Shown piece after piece: positions 36,111-49,024 of a stretch of DNA of 64,000 nt. A program made the translations under genes and the position numbers. Location of the stretch: NCBI GenBank assembly GCA_014338405.1, contig JTDE01000448.1, forward strand, positions 177,109 to 241,108, read 5' to 3'. A model generated the notes under the pieces. That model saw only the letters and a list, made by a program, of their open reading frames with translations. It ran no database searches and was not told the origin of the DNA. Source of the DNA: Paragonimus skrjabini miyazakii. Lineage: Eukaryota; Platyhelminthes; Trematoda; Plagiorchiida; Troglotrematidae. Position 1 is the stretch's first letter. Each line of letters opens with the position of its first letter.

Positions 36111-39100
36111 GAAGATCAGAAAGTCAAACGCTAACGTTGTTCCAATCTTGTTAGTTAAGCCCACTGGTTGGTTATCTGTAGACAACAGTTGAACAAAACC
36201 GGAAACAGTAACTACCACTAACTTACGTTTAATGAGTCTGAGTTATATTGAATGAGGACGGCGTATAGTTTAGCAGAATCTTCGTAGGATAGAGCAAAAG
36301 TGCGCTCAGGGTTTACAAGTGTGTTGACAACTTCACTGTAAAAGTCACAAGAGGCCAAATTTGCAAAAACGATGCCCGGGCCTTCGGAGTGTGTTGTTTA
36401 TGAGGGATGAAACACGGGGTTTTTAGTTAACACTGTGATCTTTCCTCAACAGTCATAAAAATTTTATGTCTGACGACAAATTTCAAAGGAACGATGAAGG
36501 GAAATAGTGAATGGTAAGCTTGTATTCCAGGTTGCTGATCTTATAAATGTCGGCTTTCATGTGTCATGGATGAAAAAATACGGAGCACCGTATTGTACTA
36601 ACCATGCATAGACCTTTTTGGATTCTTGTCTGGAATCCATGTTACATATCAGGGAGATGGCCAACTGTGTTAATTTAGCAGAATACTTCACACATTCATT
36701 TCTTATGGCTGGGAATCCGTCTGTAGTATGCTGCGTTTGCACGATAATTGGTGTCGAAATACTCCTACCTAAAGAAAGGAATATCTCGACCTATACACGT
36801 TTGATTAAGTCAGAGTGAAGCCATTAATAAATACGAACTCTATATCAAACGGTTACTGCCCTCAACCTTAGTCAAACGAGAAATGTGAATCGCTGAAAAC
36901 TAACAAAAATATCCAGACAGATATCATGTGACCAGGTAACGCGTTGTTCGTTTTGGAACGAAGTTAGAACATACTAGTTAGTAAGCTATCAAGCAAAACT
37001 TGCTTTTTATATAAGGAAAGAAAGGGGCAAACGTTTGCACAAAAAGAAGTCATGATTGTTGATCTGCATACCACTGCAGCAAAATCAACATAGTTGTCCC
37101 TTCAAGTCACAATTCAAACAGATCATATCCATACAAACACAACTAAAAATGTTTGCTGATCTCATGAGGCTAAAAATTATTGTTACTTATTCGTATATAC
37201 AGGAAAGAATTTGCGGCCGTTTGTTTGAATGAACCGCGGAACATTTTGAATTTCTGTTCGAACAATCGGCGATACATTTGGCAAGTAAATATTTCATGTG
37301 CAAGTTGGTGTGTCGTGCAATTCAGCGGATTCAGTCTTGGGAAAAATGTTGGAGGTCTGACGCGTATCGTGTTGACAAGGTGGCTTCAAATAGTTTCACG
37401 TGAAACCAATCTGCAATAACTAATTCACCAGCTGAATGCCACAAAATTGGATAAATAATCGGAGCGTTAGAACTGACTGGTGACCGAAAAAGATCACAAT
37501 TCAAAGACTGCCCTCATATGCCATCCTTCAGTGAGTTCATTCGGTCCATTCTTTTAACTCGAAATTCTTCAGAAGTAAGCCTTCTGCCTCAACACAATCT
37601 CTTTTAGAAAGAAGAATCATTGACCATAAGTTCATACAAATGTGTATGTACGATCATAGTTATGTGGTCACAAGTTAACTGGAGTTAACTAAAATGGCAT
37701 GCTAATGAGGCTGTCAAAAGATAATCTCAGGAGAAACCGTTACGGTTGTTTTCGGGACATGATTCGGCCAATGTATCTAACGGATTTTTGATCGTATTTA
37801 TTATTAATCAGTTCGATATACCCTCACGATCAATAGTATCAATAAAAATTCTGTCATGCGAAAACAACTACTCACTAGAAAACCACAAGACTGACTGTAC
37901 TTATAACCAATATGTCGTGAGTTTCCAAACTAAGATTGATAGATTGGTAGATATACTTGTCTGAGTTGAGATCAGTCTTGCAGATTTTGTTGCATCGTAC
38001 GTAAGACTTTGACCACATTTACATATTTGACATTAGACTAACTCATGACTGAAATCGCCAGCGTTAGATGTAGGTATTCCTATACAATAGTGAAGTTGGT
38101 AGTGTTATGTTTCTTCGGAAGGCAGCGATATTTATAAACTTATGACGAGTTCGGACCAGAATAGTGCCTTATTGTCCACGTCAAGCATTTTGACCATGTG
38201 TATAATTCCAGTTGAAAATTTCAAGTAATCACGTTCATTCTCACTGAAGGAATGTGACCGTGCTGTATAATATTTTGTCATTTGCCACCATCTATTACTG
38301 TTATGAAATGTCTAATATGACTGAATTTGTGCTTACTTTGAAACCAAATCGTTCGTAACTTCACAATTCACCTTCAGTCCAGGTGCAATTTGCCCCAATT
38401 TAACAGTTTTTTGCATCCCCCCTCAAGTAATGTTTGTTAAATAAGTCATTAGTGTGTTCCGTTTATGCCTCATTCTTTCGGTGCATATCGACGCATTTTG
38501 CCATGGGAACTGATCTCACTTGTTTTATCGATGCACACCGGTAAGTTTTTCTCCATATGTGAATAAGAACATAAAGCTTTTGTATAACAGTATATCAATA
38601 ACTTGTATTGTCATGGGAACCTCCACCGACGCCAGTGTCAAAATGGGATATGCCGGAAAGTTTAAGATATATAAGCATTCGAATGTTTTCGCTTTGGTTT
38701 GTCTTACTTGCATGTGAGCTGAAACTGGTTTGTTCAATTCAACAGGCAGACAGAAATAAAGTCTAAATGAAAATTATGAGTGAACAGTTGAATCGGATAG
38801 TACTGAGTGACATTTTAGCTGCTTTTAGATTGCAATTCTCTAACACTTATTTATACCCTTTAAAATGAAAAATTATGCGGGATTCTATAAAGTGATTGTT
38901 TTTAGATTTCTTAGAACTTCTTACCCTGCAACATTCTCACACAGTTTCGCAGTTGCTGATGAAATTACCACTCACTGTAGTTTGGATACTGTCGCAAGTG
39001 TCTATCTTATGGCTCAGTTTTACATATCTTTCAATAGTTCATTTCCATGTACATAAGATCATTTGGTAGAAACCTGTATTTTGGTTACCTCGAGTAATTC

Positions 39101-39540
39101 TCTCTAACTAACTTAAATTCCAAAATTGTATGAACCACTTGATACCTACAAGTGCGTTTCAAATAGCAGGGACGCACACAACTTTCTTTAATTCATTACT
39201 TCCTCACTCTCCTCCAGTTAATGCAACCCTTTCCCGTAACTGCGACGTCTGCAGTCCTGTAAGACATTGTGGATTTACATACCATACCCATTTGTGTTAA
39301 TCAGTTCATAGATCCGATGTGTGTATAAAATTGCCTTCTAATAAATATAACACGAACACTACATTGAGAAGTTATGACGGACCTCCGTACTCAGTTATTT
39401 CTTGGTGGGATCACAGCAATTCAAAATCAAAAGATGTATTAGACATGCAACATTTTGAACCCCCAAACTGCTAAAAGTCTTATGTCGGATTCAGCTGAAC
39501 TACAATGAAATGCGACGCATAAACTCCCAAATTCAAATAG
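36111..39540. other. No gene recognised
   Basis: About 3.4 kb of AT-rich sequence with frames up to about 79 codons (37180-37419, +). No motif or repeat relation visible. Confidence 0.4.
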
Positions 39541-39765
39541 ACTTTCTGGCCTGTTTCTTTTGAAAAAAGATCGAGTTTCGCTCTTAGCAGAGCTCATCAC
39601 TAGGGCATACCCTTGTTACAGCCGAGATTTGAACTCTATCCAGGTTCTCAGCAGGCCAGCTTGTCAACCAATAATCCGTGTGTCTCATCAACACAACCGA
39701 ATTTCCACGCGCAAGCAGTCGGTCGTATTCGTTTGCGAGTAATGTCCGAGTTTTCATTTAGGTTC
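39541..39765 (-). repeat. SINE1 copy g (old)
   Basis: Diverged copy. TCGAGTTTCGCTCTTAGCAGAGCTCATCACTAG, GCCGAGATTTGAACTC (degenerate B box) and CAACCGAATTTCCACGCG, then GTTTGCGAGTAATG, follow the order of copy a. The tail part beyond the TTTCGAA block is missing or unrecognisable. Confidence 0.55.
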
Positions 39766-40849
39766 TGGAAATAAAACAGTAATCGAATAAGCGATGGTAG
39801 CCACCAGGTATAGGTTTTCACCTGGGACTTACAGTAAATAACATTTGGGTACCGTATCAACCACAATAATAGATATATCCAGTTGTGTCCCATGGCGAGC
39901 TACATGCTTCTGTCGGCAAAGTGCTGTGCTACGGGATAACAATTATTTTCAAGAATGGCTTGGTAAATTAATTTTGCACATTCCTGTTGATTTACTACGA
40001 TATTGTGGTATTTTATTTCAAACGATTTAGTGTACCTGCGACTTCACATGTTTATTAAGAGTGTGTGTTCAACTGAATTAGGACAATATGAGCACCACGC
40101 AAAAATGAATATGAGAATATGTGATCAGCAGTTGTTCGATTGTATGATATCCAACTGGAAACACGTGACCATTGGGAGTGATGTGTGTTCATACTCAATT
40201 CGGAGGCACTAAAGCAATGCTGGGTTTTTTACTAGCAGACAGGTCTTGAGCTTGGTCTGAAATGCAGAACTGATTAAATGAAAATTCAATTTATCAGTCA
40301 GCAATAACTTGAGGAAAAAGTGCCAAAAATTCCATGTAGAACTACTGATGAGAAATTTTTCAGGATAAAAGCAACATAATATTTTTCCAAGATACCTCGA
40401 TAACTGGAAAGTTCAGGGGAAAACCTCCTGTTTGTTTTACACAGTTAGTCTATGGTTGCATAATTGTTCTGACCTCGATTCTAGGTGTAGACTAACAGAT
40501 TGCCCGTCTTGTCGATCCCTGTAAAGCAAAATTTCCTGGAGTAAGTTCAGAGTAATCGTCCTTCGGCAATTTTTAGTGGGAACGTCCAATTTAACAAAAG
40601 CACTTGGCATCGTTGTTGTGACCAACAGATTAATCATAAATCAACTTTGTTTGGCCCGTACTTATTAATGCATGTTTTTGACCAGAGCCATCTAACTGTT
40701 AATTACAGACAAATACGGTTAATCCAATAAATAAGGTTTCACACATAAGGTGGTCCTGTAGACCGCAACAGTGAATTTTCCACAGGAATACATGCGTGAT
40801 AGACCTGACGCATTTTGCGACCCGTCAAGTTTTCAGCTGGATACCAGTC
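39766..40849. other. No gene recognised
   Basis: Only short frames, e.g. 39845-40030, 40003-40212 (+) and 40437-40637 (-), without recognisable motifs. Confidence 0.4.
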
Positions 40850-41430
40850 GTCGAATGCCTCAGAATTCCATGTCGTACTGAACGCAAAGGGATATGCAGT
40901 CCGTGCTATTCTCTCCACAACAATTGAAAAGCGCTTGCATGAACGTAACTACAAATATACCAGCCTGATAAATGGATTGTGCGCGATACGACAGACAAAA
41001 AAAATGCTAAATGATGGTGCGCCGACAAACTTCTACGAATAGCTCTGAACCAAACGTGGTCCCGCTGTCGACAACCAGTGTGCACGCGAGAGCATGTTGA
41101 CTGGAAGCATGGAGCGGTGCGTCAACGGTCTCTTTGGAAATTGCCTTAGCGAGTACCATAATCTCCAGCCACTTGGAGAAGAAGTTGATCAAGAAGGGCC
41201 AGGAAAGCTATCTCTTTGTTAAGTGTCTGCGAAATCAATGTCAAAATCATGGTCCCCTTGGTGTTTTCTACAATAAAGTAGTTTGCCTGCTCGGTGATTT
41301 AGAATTTTGTGAACACTTCGAGCTCTGTCTCACCAAGCCCTTAACGCGCCAGTTTGAATCTGAGCACTATGTGTACCCGGGAGTAATTACTCTGAATATG
41401 CTGGTTCCAGTTTGGAGAGAATGAAGTAGT
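40850..41430 (-). pseudogene. Ty3/gypsy-type integrase relic
   Basis: The open frame 41007-41192 reads INFFSKWLEIMVLAKAISKE, then VVDSGTTFGSELFVEVCRR. This is the recognisable middle of a gypsy integrase catalytic core (V-D-x-F-S/T-K-W-x-E, then S/D-x-G-x-x-F-x-S-x-L-F-x-E-V-C). Upstream on the minus strand, with stops, come KCSQNSKSPSR (end of the zinc-binding domain) and an H-x-D-F-A-like stretch near 41230-41245. Downstream, SYRAQSIYQAGIF corresponds to the usual Y-x-P-Q-x-N-G-x-x-E-R-F block with the catalytic Glu lost. The second Asp is kept as VDSG. Many stops show the copy is dead. Reverse transcriptase and RNase H should lie at higher coordinates but were not recognised. Confidence 0.6.
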
Positions 41431-44400
41431 CAGTGAAAAATTGACCACATGGAGAGTAAGATGGCGGTGTAGTCATGAACAGTATAATTGACCAACCACT
41501 GTCAATGATTCACACCTACGCTGAGACCGATAGATCGCATTCACGGGATGATCAGTGAGGCACTTTGTTTTGAAAGAAGTATTGAACTAATTGAACGTTG
41601 GGTCCGGTATGGTGGTGCGTCGCATGTCGAGAACAGCTACACGGAATTCCTGTGTTGGTGTCATAAACCCGGTGATTCCTACCATTCTGAATGGCCAAAG
41701 TAGGGATGACAATGGCCATCCCAGATCTGTGCTGGCTGTCGGATGGACTAAAATGGTCTATGCAGCGATTGCGGATAGTGAAACCCTATTCCAGATGGAC
41801 TGTTACTTGCTGCTACAGCTAAACGGCGAAACGCACAAGAATCGTGCTGACTGTTGGGACAAAGGGAGGATAGAGTAGTGAACATATTTTTGCGCGTCAG
41901 TTATTCTTGAGTTGGGCGACTATTCTCTGATTCTGGTAGAGACAATTTGTATCAAAACTGAAATAAAGATAGAGAATCTGTCGCAAGATCAGTTGGTATT
42001 TCTCCGCCCGTATTCCCAGACGAATTGAAAGGTAATGGTTATTCGGTTCTTGAGTTCGCTCACTGACCAACTCCTTGTGATGATGTTATCTTAGTGGCCG
42101 TACCCGGTAGGCCGGTAACCAGCGCATCGGTTATCTGTTGACAGAAGCCAAGTGCAGTCTAGATAACAGAAGAAAGTTTGATGCACTGCACAAAATCTAG
42201 CTGGTGAGCAGCTTACTAGATTCGGGTATCATTTCGACCTTGGAAGTGCAAGTCAAAATGGATGAAGATACTGTCACAACTGAGCACGGTGAATAAGTCC
42301 ACAGGAAATTGATACGAGTAACAGTTTGGTTCCAGTGCAGTACTGCTGCTATACCACAACACATTATTGACTATTGGAGGTTGAAGTAGATCATCTGAAG
42401 TGGTAGTCACTCCGCGAATCGAGTTAATCACAGCGACTCTGCCCATGAGAGTTTTGGAATCATCGCTGCACACATGTTAGGGATGTTGCCAACCTTTTAT
42501 TTTTGGACAGTTTCCTATTATATACACTATGTTTCAACTCGTTCACGTATACTTTTGACTAACTGTCGTCCCCCGACTCAACATTCCTCGTCGAACGAAC
42601 AGAGAGGATATATGCGCTTCGAAGAAAATCCAGCTTCATTGACTTCATGTTGTGTGATAGACAGCCCAGCAACTGGCAACTGGCTGAAAGGCCATGAGTT
42701 TCTCACTCGACGTTCCCGAATGTAGAATCTTGAGCTCCACTGTCTCACTGAACTAAATGGCGCTGAACTAAAAGATGCAATCAAATCATGTGTAACTTGA
42801 CTAACGGTCGAACAGCTTGCATATAAATGCTGCTTGATATTCGGATAAAAGCTCGACTGCCCAAAACCAACCCTTGACCTACACAGTTCATACATCATCT
42901 TATGAAAATCTGTAAAAGACATCTGGATTTCACTCTGGGAAAGTGTTTTCTGGATTTACTGAAAATTAATGGGCCGAAGTAAAACTGTTTGAAGTAGCAT
43001 AATCAGAGTGCCTTCCCCATAAAGAAGCCTCATTGTTGAAGTGACTTTCCTCTGATTGTCGTCTATTCCCCTCTCGATGCATTTCGCCTCAGATTGACTG
43101 AGAAAGTTAGGAGATTGTGTGGTTGACTGTTGATAACGACTTAAGATTTGGAGACTGAATATCCGTCTGTTCTTTATAGGTGACAATATATAGTTGACCT
43201 CATCACAAAGCGACACTATGAGACGGAGGGGAATCAAAGAAGATCACAAGTATGGTTTGCTGGGCTAGTGCTTTTGGATCATACACAGTGTTGTTGCTTT
43301 CAAGTGGGCCACTAAAATGTGTCTAGTATGTTCTTGCCGTTGCATCTCATTTGGGTAAAAATTAATAGTTATTCTGCCATCTGGTGGATTAAACCCAGAG
43401 AGATATCTGTTAAGGATCACTGGACTAAATTTGTCTGGGTATTTCATGCGACGAAAGCCTTAGTAACAAAAAACAGCATATGGGTCTATTCACATGATTA
43501 TGGTTCTGTCATGCGTATTAAAGCGACCCGTTTTCGTCAAAGGTGATCGGCAAACTAACCAGGTCACCGACTGGATTATTTGGTTCTTTTTATGACAGAC
43601 TTTATGTCATACTTATTATGAACTTTGAGGTATGCACAGGTAAACCTGTTCGTACCGTCGGCTCTTGTGATGACAGATGACTGAGAACAGACGTAGACTT
43701 CGTTGTTTGTTTTAGTAACATGACTTTGGGTCACTGTGGTTGTCGAAGTTTTGATTTGGCCTATTCCAGTTGTGATTCACTTTTTACCCCAGTAACATTT
43801 TTTGGAACCCGCTGTTTTTGTTGAACAGTGTTCTCAGTGTGAACGATTGAGGCTGGTTCAATGCAATTACCAGTAGACAAGTACTTTAGGTCTAATCTCC
43901 TTTCAAATACGAAACGGTTTGTTTAAACTACAAGTGATTCAAATGGCAACGGTTATACGTAGTTGTTGACGTAAATCGGTCACGTGTCAAAAATGCTTCA
44001 AACAATAAAGAATACGCCACCTGATATCTATCCTCTAGTGGAGATAACATAAACGGTATCTACTTCGTTTTGAGTTATTAGTCAATGAGCATCTTAACTT
44101 GATCAGGTTTTCATAAGACCGGTCTGTTGGCGGATAATGGCTTCGTTCAGCATCGCAAAGGGCTTCGGGATCAACAAATGCGCAACCTGTCGAAGAAATC
44201 AAGTGACTGACTAGAAATTATAGAAAAATATCAATATGGCGCTGTTAGACTTTAACTTCAACAATGGAGGTCAATAGTTTTTTGCAGCTGTTGGCTAAAT
44301 CCAGATTGCAGAGAAGTATTGCTCCTAGTGTACGGTTACACTTGGCTGGGCTGATTACAAGCATTAGTTATTTGAAAGCAATTCCACTTAAGTTACTCAT

Positions 44401-46497
44401 AAACGTTTAAAAGCACCCTAATTATTTTTAACTGATTAAGCAAACTTGCGGCCATATTTTCTGCAATATATTTTCTAGGGAACAAATCCATAATTGTGTT
44501 TGAATATGAAGACCTCTATCTATAGTTTGTTGTAGTATAACTCAAGTTGTTCGATAGATCTGCACGAACTATTGATCTGATTGCGTGGTATGTCACATGG
44601 GTTATCACCACATTGGTCTTATTTAAACCAAGAGTCAAAAGCAATTACTTGCGGCTAACTGTATGTGCTCACATGGAAAATACATGAACAAAACTATCTT
44701 ACTTCTCACGGTGTAACCTGCGAAACAGACTACCCTGATAAAGTAATCTATTTCCTCTGGCCTTTGAAGCCACCATAAAATTTTGTGGTACATACAGACT
44801 ACATGATTACCCAACCAAAGTTGTTAATTCTACTTCCGATTTTCTTCCAAGTTCCCTCAGATAACTTACAGCTTTCTTCGCGGTACTTGTATGCCTAGAA
44901 ATCTGGAGCCCAATATACAGATTAGCGGTTGCCTGAGTATTCCCCAGAAGGCCTCGGATGTTTTATCAGCTTTGATATCAATGTCTTGTCAATTTTACAC
45001 GGACAAAGAAACATCCTGTCAGTGAGCTACATTTTAGGCCGCGTAAGAGTAATGGGTTGTACATGTAATATCTGTTTCAGTTAACCATACGAATGAAGTT
45101 CCCCTTTCGATCTACCCGAAACAGTTTGTCACTCTTATGTGAGAAACCATCGGTATTGTTGGCATATTGTTGATGTACGGTCAGTCGTGCACATCCTTGG
45201 TTTTACCACCCGTGTGATAGGCTGTTGTGACATTTCAATTTGAAACAGTTGGACTATCCACTCAGCCAGTCAAGCACCGAAATTATTCACCGAAATAACG
45301 ACGGCATAAAGAAATTACTATCAACAGTATACTAGAAAAGACATGTGTACCTCTCAAAAAATTTGCCTCAGCAATCAAATAGAGCGCATAAACAATGCCA
45401 TATCAGTACCAGACATGCCGGCTAGCCTGAAGAAAAGAGACAAAACGATCGCTTGCACTTCTGTTTAAAGGAAACTGCCATCTATCAATGTACAAGTTTG
45501 GCTAAAGTAATGCTATGGGGGGAAGAATAAAGTGTGAAATATTGAGTCTAACTGAGGAATCTCTTGGAAACGCTAATAAATGCCATCACGAACGGATGCA
45601 GTGAACTAAATAAGGTGAGCTCATCACTGTAGCAACGTACTTTTCCAGTAACTTTACTATTCTGAGAACCTTAGAAAGGGAACGCCCAAACAGAAAGAAC
45701 TCGCGTGAGCAGAGTGATAAACTGTTTAATGACATAAATTCGACAGGTTCTAAGAATGAGTGCATTGTAAGAAAAAACTTTATTAGTTAATGAACGCTCC
45801 TAATTAATTAATATTCAGCTAACTGAGACTCGGTTTTTTAACGACTGCTCATCCATTTTCTGCTTGGAAGTAATTGGACGAAACATACAGCTTTGGTGCC
45901 TCTAATTGTGATTTGGATTTCCCCAAAGTTCTCGCGTCACTTAGAATGGAAACTCCTTGGAGCCATAACATTCAAGAAATGAGAAACGTTTATTTACAGA
46001 ACAAGTAACCATGGCGAGTGCGAAAATGACTGACACTGTCTGGGAGCTGTACAATATTCTGATCATGACGCTTCCATAAAGCCTGATAAAAATATTCTCC
46101 TAGTTGGCCTGTTCTTTAGAGTTTTTCAGTTTATGTTATCTGCAAATCCTTGTTATTGCTCCTTTAATTTATAGCGTGTTGTTAACTGTTAGTTTTTATT
46201 GTTGGAACCACCCTGTGTTTGAAGAATGAACGTCTAATGTAAGCTACTGTATTTATTACGTAAAACATACTCGTCAATATTGCTTTCCGATACTTGTTTT
46301 GTATCCTGACGTGGTTAGTTTCATGTAAGTTTTATGTTACAATACTAGATAACCCTTTATTCAGTTTTACGTTTTCAAAGTAAATCCGAAATCCTGTGGT
46401 ATGTTTGTAAAATAACCTTGGGTATGTGCACTGCTCATATCTGTTGAAATTACAGAGTAGAAGGAAACAGTAGAAAAATAGTCCACCTCCAGACTTT
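41431..46497. other. No gene recognised; possible further LTR-element remains at the left
   Basis: The first 2 kb contain several 83-114-codon frames on the minus strand (42216-42473, 42578-42922, 42956-43237). They could be eroded upstream parts of the gypsy-type element, but I cannot identify gag, protease or RT motifs in them. From 43.6 to 46.5 kb no frame above 60 codons is seen except within repeat R3. Confidence 0.35.
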
Positions 46498-46646
46498 GTC
46501 AGAATCAAACGGTTGATTTCTATTTGGGATATGATAATTACCCCAAACATGTTGTTGACCGACATGTGACGGATATATGGGTTAAACCGCAGGCCAACAG
46601 CAAATAGATTCCGACACCACAAACATTTAGCGATTTTGGATAGTTA
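46498..46646 (-). repeat. Dispersed repeat R3, copy b
   Basis: Inverted relative to copy a at 34520-34665, about 80% identical over about 146 bp, and lying in a 96-codon minus-strand frame (46332-46622). The shared frame encodes AVGLRFNPYIRHMSVNNMFG here. Beyond the shared segment the two loci differ. Confidence 0.65.
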
Positions 46647-47392
46647 ACATTTTTCTTATACCTGTAGATTTCAATACAATGGAATGTATACATCGGTAAA
46701 AATGGCCTTTAAGTAAGCTATAAATCTCTTGTGACGAGCATTTCACACCAGTCTGAGATAGAATTCTCAACGAAAATCCGTTTTCAAAGGTTCATATTCA
46801 ATTCGATATAAACATCTAATATCAACTCATTTCAGTGTTCTTCTTACCACCATAAGTCATTTTTGAGTAGCTTAAAATGAGGATATTTAACTGTTGAGCA
46901 CGATCTAAATTTGGTCACAGGTTTTCTGTTTGCCTGCATTTTCAGGCCAGTCCCCTTCACAGCAACTGTGCATTGGAGACTGATTCTCATGAAACGCCAA
47001 AATAACTGGGTTCTGAGTTACAGCAAAATCAATTAGCGGTGGTACACACCTCTTTGTTTGCTTGTTCACACAAACCTGATATGTGTCGGCATGTGACTAA
47101 GCTATTCTTTATGCCTGTTATCAGGTGGCTGAAATCAATTACAACTTCAACTGTTTGATATGTGTTATCTACCAGGTGCCTGTGAATTATTATCAGCACG
47201 TATAGTAATTAGCATAACCCCATACAGAAGACTGTGCAAAAAGTCATCTTTAGTTTGTTGGATCGACCTAATAAGGAGCAAATCTAACAACTCACAGTTA
47301 ATTTTCTCGAACCACTGATAAGAGCCCTTCGTGTGTTCAGAAGGTCTTTTGAGATAGTAACAGAAATTTGAAACAACCATTTCCCGTTGAAA
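46647..47392. other. No gene recognised
   Basis: Left flank of the palindromic PLE. A 91-codon minus-strand frame at 47165-47440 partly overlaps the element and has no recognisable content. Confidence 0.4.
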
Positions 47393-47894
47393 ATTTGAAT
47401 AGAGCAGACAAAAGACTGACATTACACGATTTATGCTCAAGCAGATTTCGCTGCATCTCTACTGGTGTTTACTGCAGACGAGTTAAAATGTACAAACTTC
47501 CAAACCACATGACAATCACAAAAGGTCAAAGTTCAAAATCAGTTCAGTTGCTGCCAAGGCAGCTTCAACGTCACAAACAGTTCTTTTTGTACACACAAAA
47601 TGGGGTGACGGTGTCTGATCGCAATCGCCTCGGCATATCGTAGCAAACGTTTGTTTCGAGTTGAGAACAGAACACGAAATGACTTTGATGAGTCAATCAC
47701 ATGTTGCATCATCAAGTGATGCTTAGCAATCGATGACGCTGGCTCCTTCCGGGTGTTTGCTGTCGAGTTGCCTGATTGTGTGACCGTTTGTTGAACCCAT
47801 TTCGGTAAGAGTTCGGTAACCCTGGTTCCAAGCTGGCGCTCAGTTCTGCCAACATAGGATGCTCCGCATCCACATTTGTATTCATAGATTACGT
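47393..47894 (+). repeat. Left arm of the PLE-A palindrome
   Basis: 502 bp, reverse complement of 49025-49526. Includes about 145 bp of 3' untranslated sequence beyond the stop codon. Confidence 0.9.
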
Positions 47895-48996
47895 TTGATT
47901 TGGCGAACTGAGACGCTGGTTGTTTAACCGGGGGTGTGGGGACTCGGACTGTTCTGTAAACAATCACTGGTTTCGCGGCAAAGAACGTGCGTACAACAGC
48001 CGACCTTAAGCGTTGTTCAACTATTTGTCTCACATTGTCTCCCTTGAATGGCAGTGATAAAACTACTGTCTTTTTGGCGACTGAGGGTTGACAATTATTT
48101 TGTGCATTGCTGGTGTTGAACTTTCTTATAAATCCTCCCGGATAACCGTTGTCTACTAACGTCTGTTCTATTTGGCTGAGTTCATCATCCACAGTGTCAT
48201 TAGTGCAAAGCCGTCTGACCCGGTCAAATAGTGTTCGTACCAATCCTCTTTTATATGCTACTAGAACATAGCTGTCAAAGTGTAGGTACTGACCGGTCCA
48301 CGTATTCTTCAGATATATAGCTCGTTGTATGGATCCATCCATTCTCTTAATCACACTGATATCCAGAAACGGCAATCGGCCATTAGTCTCACTTTCTAAA
48401 CTGTAGCGAATGTTTGGGTGCAAACAGTTCATTTGTTCCAACAAATCTGTTGCCTGCATCTGGTCACTGGTGACTATAAGTATGTCATCAACATACCTTT
48501 TATAGAGGACCAAACTGTCCAATTTGCTCGCCATTTGATTTTCCAGTTTGGCTACAAAGATATCGGCCAAAACTGGACCAAGCGGACTGTCCATCGCGAC
48601 TCCACCAATCTGACGATAAGCCTTGCTTTGAAAGCTAAAGCTTATGTTAGGTGTACACAGTAAAAGTAGGCGTTCTAGCTCACTTTCCAGGATTGCAATG
48701 TTTATCTGATTAGAGGTTATATAGGATAGCAAGAAACTGATGGTTTCTTTTAACGGCACGTTTGTGAACAACGATTCTATGTCCAATGAAGCCATATGTT
48801 TGTCAGACATGTTGAGATTTTCTAGCAGCGCGGCTACATGAAAGCTATCTTTCAGGCAGTACTTTGCCATAGAATCTCGTACCGGTTTCAGTATTTTTGC
48901 CAACCATTTGGCCAGTTTGTGCTGTGGAGAGTTGGACATAGCTAATATTGGTCTTAACGGAATTCCAGACTTGTGCACCTTGGGGAGCCCGTACAT
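47539..48996 (-). CDS. Penelope-like reverse transcriptase / GIY-YIG endonuclease (5'-truncated)
   Basis: Uninterrupted 485-codon frame. Residues 1-9 are the PLE box MYGLPKVHK; 70-78 hold the first catalytic Asp (SLDIESLFT); 132-145 GVAMDSPLGPVLAD; 168-171 the YVDD catalytic pair; 249-257 KRGLVRTLF. The C-terminal GIY-YIG nuclease lies at 369-430: VIYEY, a Cys-x-Cys pair at 375/377, SYVGRTERQLGTR, then LLPKWV and AKHH. The product would copy its RNA at a nick made by the nuclease. The N-terminal RT part (fingers and the upstream domain with a D-K-G box, seen degenerate at 62961-63185) is missing, so this copy cannot be autonomous. The ATG used is simply the Met of the MYGL box and is probably not a natural start; the frame is open a little upstream (VKPCGSQIPQ). 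Youngest-looking PLE in the window. Confidence 0.9.
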   Translation of the reverse strand: MYGLPKVHKSGIPLRPILAMSNSPQHKLAKWLAKILKPVRDSMAKYCLKDSFHVAALLENLNMSDKHMASLDIESLFTNVPLKETISFLLSYITSNQINIAILESELERLLLLCTPNISFSFQSKAYRQIGGVAMDSPLGPVLADIFVAKLENQMASKLDSLVLYKRYVDDILIVTSDQMQATDLLEQMNCLHPNIRYSLESETNGRLPFLDISVIKRMDGSIQRAIYLKNTWTGQYLHFDSYVLVAYKRGLVRTLFDRVRRLCTNDTVDDELSQIEQTLVDNGYPGGFIRKFNTSNAQNNCQPSVAKKTVVLSLPFKGDNVRQIVEQRLRSAVVRTFFAAKPVIVYRTVRVPTPPVKQPASQFAKSNVIYEYKCGCGASYVGRTERQLGTRVTELLPKWVQQTVTQSGNSTANTRKEPASSIAKHHLMMQHVIDSSKSFRVLFSTRNKRLLRYAEAIAIRHRHPILCVQKELFVTLKLPWQQLN

Positions 48997-49024
48997 CTGA
49001 GGAATCTGACTTCCACAAGGCTTG

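Noticed and set aside
40815..41424. Plus-strand frames of 75 and 96 codons
   Set aside because: They are antisense to the integrase relic, whose motifs read clearly on the minus strand.
44530..44600. Short match CTCAAGTTGTTCGAT to SINE1 copy f
   Set aside because: Only about 15 bp; no other SINE1 block is collinear around it.
47368..47643. Open frame on the plus strand (91 codons), also seen as a minus-strand frame at 49276-49524
   Set aside because: It is the antisense of the PLE 3' end and appears twice only because the PLE arm is duplicated.
48418..48663. 81-codon plus-strand frame
   Set aside because: Antisense shadow of the intact PLE reverse transcriptase.
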